8,935 nucleotides of DNA from an uncultured Porphyromonadaceae bacterium. GTDB taxonomy: Bacteria; Bacteroidota; Bacteroidia; Bacteroidales; Muribaculaceae. Every line of letters begins with the position of its first letter. The stretch's first letter is position 1. Under the pieces are notes generated by a model, which worked only from the letters and a program-made list of their open reading frames with translations, was not told the DNA's origin and did no database searches. The translations under genes were made by a program, and so were the position numbers. Shown here in pieces: positions 1-7,475 of this stretch. The stretch covers positions 1 to 8,935 of the forward strand of contig CAJJQT010000058.1 of the NCBI GenBank assembly GCA_905193995.1, read 5' to 3'.

Positions 1-1
1 T

Positions 2-955
2 CCGATCTTGCTCCACATGCTCGCCCACGGTGCCCACATCTACTTCCTGACGCGCACCCCGTCGCCACGCATTATCATGGACGCCTTCGCCACCGTGCGG
101 CCAAAACTCATCATCACCGTACCGCTCATCATCGAAAAAATTATTAAGGGCCGTGTGTTCCCGCTGCTCGATAAGCCGCTCATGAAGGTGCTTCTGCACA
201 TTCCAGTGGTCGATGACCGCCTTCTGGGCAAGATACGCGACAAGCTTACCGCCACTTTCGGAGGCAATCTCGAACAGCTCATCATCGGCGGAGCCGCACT
301 GAACAAGGACGTCGAGACATTCCTTCGTCGCATACATTTTCCCTTCACTGTCGGCTACGGTATGACCGAGTGCGCCCCGCTCATAGCATACGCCCCCTGG
401 GATGCACAGCGCCCGGGCTCATGCGGGCGCATCACAGACCGGATGGAAGCCCGCATCGACTCGCCGGACCCGGCCAACGTCCCCGGCACACTCTGGGTAC
501 GCGGCGACAACGTCATGAAAGGGTACTACAAGAACGACGAGGCTACAGCGTCGACCATCAAGGACGGATGGATGAATACGGGCGACATCTGCCAGATGGA
601 CGACGACGGCTTCCTCTACATCCGCGGCCGCGACAAGAGCATGATTCTCGGCCCGTCCGGACAGAACATCTACCCCGAAGAGATAGAGCACGCCGTCAAC
701 AACATGCCCTATGTCAGCGAATCACTCGTGGTCGAGCGCGGCGGCAAGCTCGTGGCGCTGATATATCCCGACTACGAAGCCGCCCTCAAGGACGGGCTGT
801 CCAATACAGCCCTTGAGGATCTCATGCGTCAGAATATCAAGCAGGTCAACGCCGACCTGCCCGCCTACAGCCAGATCGCCGACCTCACCTTGCTGCAGGA
901 GGAATTCGAAAAGACACCCAAGCGCTCGATCAAGCGATATCTATATCAGCATTAA
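2..955 (+). CDS. Long-chain acyl-CoA synthetase (AMP-binding enzyme), C-terminal part
   Basis: The gene enters the window already open in frame 2; its N-terminal part and start lie outside. About 317 residues are visible, whereas bacterial enzymes of this type usually have about 550-600. The family activates fatty acids in the cytosol: ATP plus fatty acid gives acyl-AMP, then acyl-CoA. Counting from the codon at position 8, the adenylate-forming core motif GYGMTECAPL is at residues 116-125. TGD at 191-193 and the hinge region YIRGRDKSMI at 204-213 follow, then GQNIYPEEIE at 218-227. Near the C-terminus KTPKRSIKRYLY (302-313) matches the position of the catalytic lysine motif, probably the lysine in SIKR. 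No internal frameshift is seen. The Tricorn-like gene starts 21 bases downstream on the same strand, so the two are probably co-transcribed. Family assignment is firm; chain-length specificity cannot be read. It could equally be called an AMP-dependent synthetase/ligase. Confidence 0.93.
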   Translation, partial: PILLHMLAHGAHIYFLTRTPSPRIIMDAFATVRPKLIITVPLIIEKIIKGRVFPLLDKPLMKVLLHIPVVDDRLLGKIRDKLTATFGGNLEQLIIGGAALNKDVETFLRRIHFPFTVGYGMTECAPLIAYAPWDAQRPGSCGRITDRMEARIDSPDPANVPGTLWVRGDNVMKGYYKNDEATASTIKDGWMNTGDICQMDDDGFLYIRGRDKSMILGPSGQNIYPEEIEHAVNNMPYVSESLVVERGGKLVALIYPDYEAALKDGLSNTALEDLMRQNIKQVNADLPAYSQIADLTLLQEEFEKTPKRSIKRYLYQH

Positions 956-976
956 CCTGTACACACCGCATACTGC

Positions 977-3900
977 ATGAAAAGAACTGTTCTACTGGCA
1001 GCCGCCACTCTCGGTTGCCTTTCGGCCGGGGCCGTCACGCCGCTGTGGCTCCGCGACGTGAAGATCTCGCCCGACGGCTCACGCATAGCCTTCTGCTATA
1101 AAGGCGACATCTACACCGTACCGGCCGGCGGCGGAAACGCCTCGCGGCTGACCCTCTCCGACGATTACGAAGCCAACCCAGTCTGGAGCCCCGACTCGCG
1201 TTCGATAGCCTTCGCGAGCGACCGCAACGGCAATTTCGACATCTACATCATCGACGCCGCCGGGGGCACCCCCGCCGCCTGACATACAACTCGGCGTCAG
1301 AGATTCCCGAGACATTCACTCCCGACGGATCGGCTGTCATGTTCTCTGCGTCGATTCAGGATCCTGCGCCGAGCGCCATGTTCCCTTCCGGTCGAATGAC
1401 CGAACTCTACAGTGTCTCTGTAAAGGGCGATGAAGCACCCGTGCAGGTACTCGCTACTCCGGCCCGCTTCGTCAGCTGGCTTCCCGGCGGAAAATCGTTC
1501 CTATATCAGGACGTCAAGGGTTTCGAGGATGAGTTCCGCAAGCATCACACTTCGTCGGTTACCCGCGATGTATGGATCTACGACACGGCCACGCGCCGCC
1601 ACACTAATCTGACGCTGCGCGGCGGCGAGGACACCAATCCCGTGGCCGGCGCCGACGGCACATTCTACTTCCTGAGCGAACGGAACGGCTCCCCGGTCAA
1701 TGTCTACGCGGCCACACTGAGCGATCCGAAGAACGCCCGCGCTCTGACCTCGTTCAAGACACACCCGGTGCGCTTCCTGTCGCGCGACAACCGCGGCGAC
1801 CTCGCATTCGCTTACGACGGCGAGATCTACACCATGGCTCCCGGAGCGCAACCGGTCAAGGTTGCCATCGACCTTGTCGACGATTCAACACCCGACATCG
1901 AGAAGGTAGCCGTGCGCTCAGGCGCTTCCGAAGCGGTCCCGTCGCCCGACGGCAAGACCGTAGCCTTCGTCTACCGCGGCAACGTATTCGTCACATCGAC
2001 CGACTACTCCACCACCCGTCAGGTCACCGACACTCCCGAGGCCGAGGCTGACCTGAGCTGGGCGCCCGACGGCAAGACGCTCTACTACACCTCCGAGCGC
2101 GACGGCCGCTACAACATCTACAAGGCCGTCATGGCACGGCCCGACGACGAGCCCGACTGGGCCCACGCAACTATCTTCCGCGAGGAACCCGTCTTCAAGG
2201 CTGACAAGCACGAGCGCCTGATGCCGCAGGTGTCGCCCGACGGCAAATCGCTCGCATTTATTCTCGACAGGCATATTCTCGCAGTCATGGATCTCAAATC
2301 CGGAAAGGTCCGCAAGCTCACCGACGGTTCGACATACCTGCAGAACGACGGACGGTTCAACTACACATGGTCGCCCGACAGCAAATGGATAGCACTCGAA
2401 GTCATAGCACGAAAGCACGATCCGTACACCGACATAGCCATCATCAATGTAGCCGACGGCTCGATGACTAATCTTACAAACAGCGGCTACTTCGACGCAG
2501 AGCCGCGCTTCGTCATGGACGGCAACGCTGTAGCTTTCGCTTCCGAACGCTACGGCATGCGCAACCACGCATCGTGGGGCTCGATGATGGATGTGATGCT
2601 CGTCTTCCTCAATCAACAGGCCTACGACGAATATATGCTATCGAAGGAGGACTACGCCCTGCTCAAGGAAGCCCGCAAAAACAAGGACAAGAACAAAGAC
2701 AAGGATAAGGACACCGACAAGGATGGTGATAAGGACAATTCCGACAGTAAGGACATAAAGGTCGAGCTCGACGGCATCGCCGACCGCACTGTGCGAGTAA
2801 CTCCCATGTCAGTCGACCTATCCGACGCCATATTTACCGACGACGGCGAGATTCTCTACTACATCGCCGAAATGCCCTCCGGACGCCAGCTGTGGAAATA
2901 CGACCGCCGCGAGGACGAGCACAAGATGGTGACGTCGCTCACCGGACGGGCCGGATTCGAGGCCACGCCCGACGGCAAGAAAATATTCCTGCTGGGCTCG
3001 ACCTTCCGCAAGCTCGACCCCAAGACGGGCAAGCTCACACCGATCGCTTACTCGGCTACCATGCAGCTCAACCACGACGCCGAGCGCGAATTCATGTTCG
3101 ACAATATGGCCCGCGAGGAGGCCGCACGCTTCTACGTCGCCGATATGCACGGCGTCGACTGGCCCGCCATGACGGCCCACTACCGCCGTTTCCTGCCCCA
3201 CATCAACAACAACTACGACTTTGCCGAACTTCTCAGCGAGCTTCTGGGCGAGCTCAATGTCAGCCACACGGGCGGTCGCTACTCGCACTCCGACTCGCAG
3301 GGCGATCGCACTGCCGCACTCGGTCTGCTCTACGACGTTAACCACGCCGCTGACGGGATGCGCGTCGCCGAGATTCTGCCCGGAGGGCCCTTCGCCAAGG
3401 CCGACACCAGGGTCGTTCCCGGCACCGTAGTCGAATACATCAACGGCACGCAGATCACGCCCTCGGTCGACATTTCCATGCTGCTCACCGACCAGGCGGG
3501 CAAACGAACCCTCGTCGGGCTGCTTGATCCGGCCACAGGCGAGCGCTGGGAGGAAGTTGTCAAGCCCATAAGCGCCGGCCGACAGAGCGCACTGCTCTAC
3601 GACCGCTGGGTCAAAGGCCGAGCCGCTGCCGTTGACTCGCTTTCGCATGGCCGCCTCGGCTACGTACACATCCAGTCGATGGACGATGAATCGTTCCGCC
3701 GCGTATACTCCGACATTCTCGGCAAGTACAACGACCGCGAAGGCATCGTCATCGACGTGCGCTGGAACGGCGGCGGACGCCTCCACGAAGACATCGAAGT
3801 GCTCTTCTCGGGCAAGAAATATTTTACGCAGGAAATCCGCGGAACCGAATCGTGCGACATGCCTTCGCGCCGCTGGAACAAACCTTCGATCATGGTCATG

Positions 3901-4212
3901 TCCGAGGCTTGTTACTCAAACGCCCACGGCACACCCTGGGTTTATTCCCATCAGGGTCTCGGCTCGCTCGTCGGCATGCCCGTCCCCGGCACCATGACTT
4001 CGGTCAACTGGGTGCGCATGCAGGATCCGAGCCTCATTTTCGGCATTCCGGTCATCGGCTACCGGCTGCCCGACCGCTCGTTCCTCGAAAATCAGCAGCT
4101 CGAGCCCGACTTCACTGTCGCCAACGACCCGGCCGACATAGTCCTCGGCATCGACGCTCAGCTTGAGACCGCTGTCCGTGAGCTTCTGCGGCAGATCGAC
4201 GACGCCAAGTAA
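977..4212 (+). CDS. Exported Tricorn-like S41 peptidase, one frameshift near 1270
   Basis: Two reading frames (977-1282, then onward to 4212) join into one protein of 1078 residues if one C is restored near 1270; archaeal Tricorn is about the same length. Residues 1 to about 20 (MKR then a hydrophobic run ending LSAGA) look like a signal peptide, so it should act in the periplasm, unlike cytosolic archaeal Tricorn. Using restored numbering, repeated SPDG/PD40 blades (for example ISPDG, WSPDS, WAPDGK, VSPDGK) form the propeller region up to about 690. A lysine/aspartate-rich insert lies at about 566-593. A helical C1 part, a PDZ-like part (about 782-868) and the S41 core follow. Candidate catalytic residues are Ser763-His764 (ELNVSH), nucleophile Ser981 (CYSNAHG) and Glu1043 (QLEPD), with Gly934 in WNGGG for the oxyanion hole. 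Their spacing closely matches Tricorn Ser745-His746, Ser965 and Glu1023. Tricorn trims oligopeptides made by other proteases. The ATG at 977 is chosen because it begins the signal peptide. A terminator follows at 4262. Confidence 0.92.
1269..1273 (+). other. Frameshift site: C run one base short
   Basis: The upstream frame ends ...AAGGTPAA at the TGA 1280-1282. The continuation in the next frame reads LTYNSASEIPE and leads straight into a further PDG propeller blade. Adding one C to this run of five gives GGTPRRLTYNSASE, which is what a PD40 propeller is expected to read (GGTP-x-RLT). Either the assembled sequence lost a base or the gene is newly broken. No slippery heptamer or following structure was recognised that would suggest programmed frameshifting. 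Confidence 0.85.
2671..2754 (+). repeat. Low-complexity Lys/Asp-rich coding repeat in the Tricorn-like gene
   Basis: The DNA is a degenerate run of AAGGAC/AAGAAC/AAAGAC units encoding alternating K-D, K-N and D-T pairs, about residues 566-593 of the restored protein. It sits inside what should be the second propeller, so it is probably a flexible surface loop. Charged inserts at about this place are, from memory, common in Bacteroidetes Tricorn homologues. The run could vary in length between strains by slippage, but the frame is intact here. Confidence 0.7.
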
Positions 4213-4261
4213 AAATCTTCAGTCGCTGGACGCTTTCACGGCGAATCACGGCCGCATACAT

Positions 4262-4298
4262 AACCTCGGTGAACATTTACCCGTTCACCGAGGTTTTT
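4262..4298 (+). terminator. Intrinsic terminator of the synthetase/protease operon
   Basis: A perfect 13-base inverted repeat (arms 4262-4274 and 4283-4295) with an 8-base loop runs directly into a T tract on the plus strand (4294-4298, then further T-rich sequence). It begins 50 bases after the protease stop codon, the right place to end that transcript. It also separates the operon from the small membrane gene at 4347. Confidence 0.92.
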
Positions 4299-4346
4299 AT
4301 TTTATCTTTTCAAATCTACTTTTACTGATCTATTATTATAAAGATT

Positions 4347-4568
4347 ATGAAAAACTCCGCACACACCAACGAGGTCGCCTACGGCATCCTCGGGTTGATC
4401 ATCATTCTGCTCATGGTCGCTGTCAGCGTCCTGCTCGTCACTCCGGCACATACTCCCGAAGAAGTCATATACACCAATGACGGCAACATGCTCGCCATCG
4501 AGAACACACTCGACTACGGCCTCGCAGCCGTTCCGGCCGACAACGTCGACATCATCGTATCTCAATAG
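4347..4568 (+). CDS. Small single-pass membrane protein of unknown function (73 aa)
   Basis: I do not recognise a family. The protein begins MKNSAHTNEVAYG. A hydrophobic helix of about 20 residues follows (roughly 13-33, GILGLIIILLMVAVSVLLV), then a short polar, acidic tail of about 40 residues ending NVDIIVSQ. Few positive charges occur in the tail, and the only lysine is at residue 2, so an N-in topology with the tail in the periplasm is plausible. The ATG at 4347 is preceded by an AT-rich leader (TATTATTATAAAGATT) without a clear Shine-Dalgarno sequence, which is usual in Bacteroidetes. It lies after a strong terminator, so it should have its own promoter, but I could not place a convincing -7/-33 pair in the 50 available bases. 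It faces the LRR gene convergently. The bounded hydrophobic segment and GC-rich codons support a real gene, but its shortness keeps confidence moderate. Confidence 0.68.
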   Translation: MKNSAHTNEVAYGILGLIIILLMVAVSVLLVTPAHTPEEVIYTNDGNMLAIENTLDYGLAAVPADNVDIIVSQ

Positions 4569-4574
4569 GGAAAA

Positions 4575-4644
4575 CAGGCTTTCCAGCCTGCGCCTGCGTT
4601 CTACGGAGGTATCCTCCGGAAACGGATATAAAAAAATTATCCGT
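4575..4644. other. Three consecutive small hairpins after the small membrane gene
   Basis: Three perfect inverted repeats follow the stop codon at 4566-4568. The first is CAGGCT/AGCCTG (4575-4580 and 4585-4590). The second is CGGAGG/CCTCCG (4604-4609 and 4613-4618). The third is ACGGATA/TATCCGT (4622-4628 and 4638-4644), whose loop is an A run. None is followed by a good T tract on the plus strand, so they are weak candidates for a terminator or 3'-end stabiliser. Confidence 0.45.
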
Positions 4645-4711
4645 CATCCCGACGAATAATCTTCTTACCTTAAATCTAATACCATGAAAAACTGATGCAA
4701 AGTTATCCCTT

Positions 4712-4809
4712 TTATGTTATATAGCATAATAATTCAATAAAAAAATGCTTTGAATTAACCCATTTTAACAAATCAATACCAGTTAGCTTATACGATTAAT
4801 ATTTGTTAA
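4712..4809. repeat. AT-rich inverted repeats in the convergent spacer
   Basis: The spacer 4569-4873 has no gene. Its AT-rich part holds three symmetric elements. An 18-base near-palindrome lies at 4712-4729. AATTCAA/TTGAATT arms are at 4731-4737 and 4750-4756. A 9-base pair TTAACAAAT/ATTTGTTAA is at 4765-4773 and 4801-4809, 27 bases apart. AT-rich DNA produces such symmetry easily, so function is uncertain; the 9-base pair is the least likely to be chance. Confidence 0.4.
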
Positions 4810-4810
4810 C

Positions 4811-4851
4811 AAAAAATCAGCGCGGCCACCCTGCAAAAGGTACGACCGCGC
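4811..4851 (-). terminator. Intrinsic terminator of the LRR gene
   Basis: Read on the minus strand, a GC-rich stem (arms 4844-4851 and 4820-4827, with six G-C pairs at the base and wobble pairs above) is followed after a short gap by six T (A run 4811-4816 on the plus strand). It lies 22 bases beyond the TAA stop of the LRR gene, the expected position. Confidence 0.85.
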
Positions 4852-4873
4852 CGGATAATCGGGAATTATTTAC

Positions 4874-7456
4874 TTAGCGCACTATGATCTTGGCAACTTC
4901 ACCGCCGCAGCTTACTACCGCAAAGCCTGCCCGACCGCGGAGTTCGGCGCGTCCGTCGGCGACAGCTGCTGTGGCTACACTGCGCCCGTCGGGAGTAGTC
5001 AGCACCACGGCGGTGCCGTCAGCGAGATCTGTCGTCACGACTACCAGACCATTGCCGGCCGCACGGGCCGTAAAGCTATGGGCGCCGTCGGCAGCGACAT
5101 CAGTAACGCCCGACGTCACATTCATCGGAACGGTATAGATGTACAGTTTGGGGAATTCGGTATTGGTCACGACGCACATGACGTTCTCGAAGTTGTTGTA
5201 GAATGTTGTCACGCCGTTCTTGACCGTGTATTCCTCGCCCTCTACGAGCTCCTCGCCTGCAAGTTCCTCATTCTCATCTATGGTCGGCACGCCTATGAAC
5301 CACCGGAATACCGACTGCACATCGCCACACGAAGCAACCTGCGACAAATCTACACAGTCGCCTACCTCTACGGCCTCTATCGGCTGCTGATTGACATAAG
5401 TGTAGCTGTAGTACTTCTTGCTGATGGGCGGCAGTGTATTGAAGGTGAACCGGTTGCCGTCGATCTGAAGCATGTTGAGGGACGGACACGGCGTCACGTC
5501 GAGTGTGGTCAGATTGTTGTTGCTGACTGCAAGTTGCTCGAGGCTGCGCAGTCCGTTCAGACTGATGCTTGCGAAGTTGTTGTCGGACAGCAGCAGCATC
5601 CACAGATTAGGCTTCGGACCGAAAACGATGTGATCGAGCTGATTACGCGAAGCGGCCAGAATCTGAAGATCTGTCAGCGGAGTCACGTCGAGCGTAGTAA
5701 GTTTGTTGCCGTTCAGTCCGAGAGTGGTCAGTTTCGGGAATACCGTCGGGTCGAACGAACTCAGCGCGTTGTCTTCAAGACTCAGCTCACGCAGGGCGGC
5801 AGCCTTCGGGAAACCGAACTCCGACAGGCCGGCGCCGTTTACCGAGAAGCAGATCAGGTCGACCATACCCGAAGCATCCATCGATTTCAGGGTGGCCCCG
5901 CTCATCGAAAACACGGTAATGTGTTCTGACGGCTCGTAAGTGTATACCTTGACCGTGGCATTGGCCCGGGTAGTGGCGCTGAACAGGCGGTAAGTGTCGG
6001 CAAGCAGATACTGTTCGAACACATCGCCCGTTCCGTCCCAGTCTATATAGAGGGCAGTACCGAGTTTCTCGGCGGCAAGCGACAGGCCTACGCTCTCACC
6101 ATCCTCGGCTGTTACGAACGTAGCCAGCAGATTTGTAGGCATGCCGTCGGCCTTGATCAGCGTGGTCCGGAACTCGTTGGCGCCTGTAAAGGCCGGGAAA
6201 GCCGGATTTGTCATCACGCAATAGATCTTGCCGACGCCGGTATTCACAAACTTGGTCAGACCGTCCTGTATCGTGTAGTCTGTACCGGCTACCAGGGCTT
6301 TGCCGGCCTCGGTGTACCACGTATATGATGTGCCTTTGCCGTCGATCACGCGGTTTTGGTCCGACAGATTCACGCCCGGGCCTCGCGTAGGAAGCACAAC
6401 TTCAGCCTGCGGTGCGTACACATACTTGACAGCAGCAGCCGGAGCGATGTACGGAAGTGTCTGCAGAGTGAACAGGTTGTTTTCGAGATGCAACTCGGAT
6501 GCACCGAGGGGCTCGGGGAGCGTCAGGGCACTGAACCGGTTGCCCGACAGATTGATGTACCGGGTCTGGGTCAGATACGTCATATCGAGATCGCTGAGCT
6601 GATTGTCGCTCAGATCGAGCCACAGCAGGTTGTCGAAATCCTTGTAGGTGAACTCGGCTATCTTATTGCCCGAAAGATCCAGATACAGGATGGTCCGCGT
6701 ATCGTTGAGCGTGATATCCGTAAGCAGGTTGTCTGCCACCGAAATGGCACTCAGCACATTCTTGCCGTATCCGCCGTTTACGCCCTCGAGAGTCAGATTG
6801 CGGAACTCGTTGCGGTCGAGCACAAGCGACTGCAGACAGCGGTTGTACGCCAGATCAATATCGGTCAGATGGGCGTCGGTGACCGAAAGCGACCGCAGCT
6901 CGGTGGCCTTCGTCAGGTCGATGTTCGACAGACGGGTGCCGCTGATCGAGAACGCCGTCACTACGTCGCCTTCGGCCGCATACACGGTCACGTGGCCGTA
7001 GCCCTTGCGGTTGAATTCCACGTTAGCGGCGTCGGCTGTCGGGGCCGTAGCCTTGAATTCCTGAAGCACGCCGTCGCCACAGTCGACATAGAATGTGCGC
7101 GGAGCGGCAGCCGTGGCGCCGTCGATGCCTACGCCGAATGCGATCCGGGTGCCGCTTCCCACAGCGGGATTCATATCTATGATGGCTGAGGGCTTGCCGT
7201 AGTCGGCAGCGTTCTTGACCATGAACAGAGCGGTCTGGAGGCGTGCATCGGGGAATGATGAATTGCCGAACGACACGTACACCGAGTCGGTGTATTCCTT
7301 CAGCAGCGTCAGTTTTCCGTCGGCATAGCTGTAAAATGAATCATCGAGAGGCTCAGCGGCGTCTGAGGTGGTCGAATAGGCGTACAGCACGGCATCGGTC
7401 GTGGTTCCCTCGCGGAGCACCATTGACGAGAAGTCGAGTACGGTTCCGGCGGCGTA
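4874..7456 (-). CDS. Modular leucine-rich-repeat surface protein, N-terminus missing
   Basis: About 860 residues are visible; numbering here is from the internal methionine at 7423. The protein repeats one module. Each has a beta-rich part with a DCGDG (114-118) or DWDGTGD (461-467) signature and a short VTVY/VKVY then ITxFSxSG strand. Next comes an LRR block with a 21-residue period (about 176-320 and 545-665) using L-x-L-x-x-N cores such as LDLSGNKI. The module closes with NxFTxxTLPxI and a strand-rich segment containing CVMTNPAFP or CVVTNTEFP. Residues 773-849 resemble a type A type-IX-secretion sorting domain (DGRSVATAAVADG, GFAVVS, final KIIVR), suggesting export to the surface; this is inference. 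The methionine at 7423 lies inside a module (VLDFSSMVLREG) and is not the true start. The frame is open to 7477, where it has crossed into unrelated sequence. The true start, signal peptide and probably at least one more LRR block are lost. Ligand unknown. Confidence 0.88.
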   Translation of the reverse strand, partial: YAAGTVLDFSSMVLREGTTTDAVLYAYSTTSDAAEPLDDSFYSYADGKLTLLKEYTDSVYVSFGNSSFPDARLQTALFMVKNAADYGKPSAIIDMNPAVGSGTRIAFGVGIDGATAAAPRTFYVDCGDGVLQEFKATAPTADAANVEFNRKGYGHVTVYAAEGDVVTAFSISGTRLSNIDLTKATELRSLSVTDAHLTDIDLAYNRCLQSLVLDRNEFRNLTLEGVNGGYGKNVLSAISVADNLLTDITLNDTRTILYLDLSGNKIAEFTYKDFDNLLWLDLSDNQLSDLDMTYLTQTRYINLSGNRFSALTLPEPLGASELHLENNLFTLQTLPYIAPAAAVKYVYAPQAEVVLPTRGPGVNLSDQNRVIDGKGTSYTWYTEAGKALVAGTDYTIQDGLTKFVNTGVGKIYCVMTNPAFPAFTGANEFRTTLIKADGMPTNLLATFVTAEDGESVGLSLAAEKLGTALYIDWDGTGDVFEQYLLADTYRLFSATTRANATVKVYTYEPSEHITVFSMSGATLKSMDASGMVDLICFSVNGAGLSEFGFPKAAALRELSLEDNALSSFDPTVFPKLTTLGLNGNKLTTLDVTPLTDLQILAASRNQLDHIVFGPKPNLWMLLLSDNNFASISLNGLRSLEQLAVSNNNLTTLDVTPCPSLNMLQIDGNRFTFNTLPPISKKYYSYTYVNQQPIEAVEVGDCVDLSQVASCGDVQSVFRWFIGVPTIDENEELAGEELVEGEEYTVKNGVTTFYNNFENVMCVVTNTEFPKLYIYTVPMNVTSGVTDVAADGAHSFTARAAGNGLVVVTTDLADGTAVVLTTPDGRSVATAAVADGRAELRGRAGFAVVSCGGEVAKIIVR

Positions 7457-7475
7457 AGAGCGGGCAGCAGGCAGC
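7450..7475. other. Junction of two unrelated sequences (probable chimera)
   Basis: Left of about 7450 the minus strand encodes the LRR protein in a recognisable module (AAGTVLDFSS). Right of about 7475 the plus strand encodes the Ala/Pro/Thr linker of a DUF3048 protein (AATPEQAATP). Both genes are cut within their 5' parts and point away from each other, with no promoter, start codon, transposon end or direct repeat between them. The exact point lies within a few bases of the GCAGCAGGCAGCGG tract and cannot be fixed by eye. Confidence 0.83.

Noticed and set aside
1269..1282. Programmed ribosomal frameshift in the protease gene
   Set aside because: No slippery heptamer with a following pseudoknot was seen, and the family does not use recoding. 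A missing base in a C run explains it better.
2818..3786. Minus-strand 322-residue open frame within the Tricorn-like gene
   Set aside because: It is antisense to conserved PDZ and protease-domain coding sequence, has no recognisable domain, and is a typical shadow in GC-rich DNA.
4477..4659. Second 60-residue open frame overlapping the small membrane gene
   Set aside because: It is in another frame, Ser/Thr/Arg-rich, has no hydrophobic core and runs into the hairpin region.
5078..7189. Plus-strand open frames (5078-5929 and 6356-7189) across the LRR gene
   Set aside because: They are antisense to the repeated LRR modules. Their repetition (runs rich in Q, V and E) only mirrors the repeats on the coding strand.
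7243..7458. Plus-strand open frame continuous with the DUF3048 gene, giving a 366-residue product from 7243
   Set aside because: Its first 70 or so residues are Arg/Ser-rich and exactly antisense to the LRR gene. The frame is open across the junction by chance.
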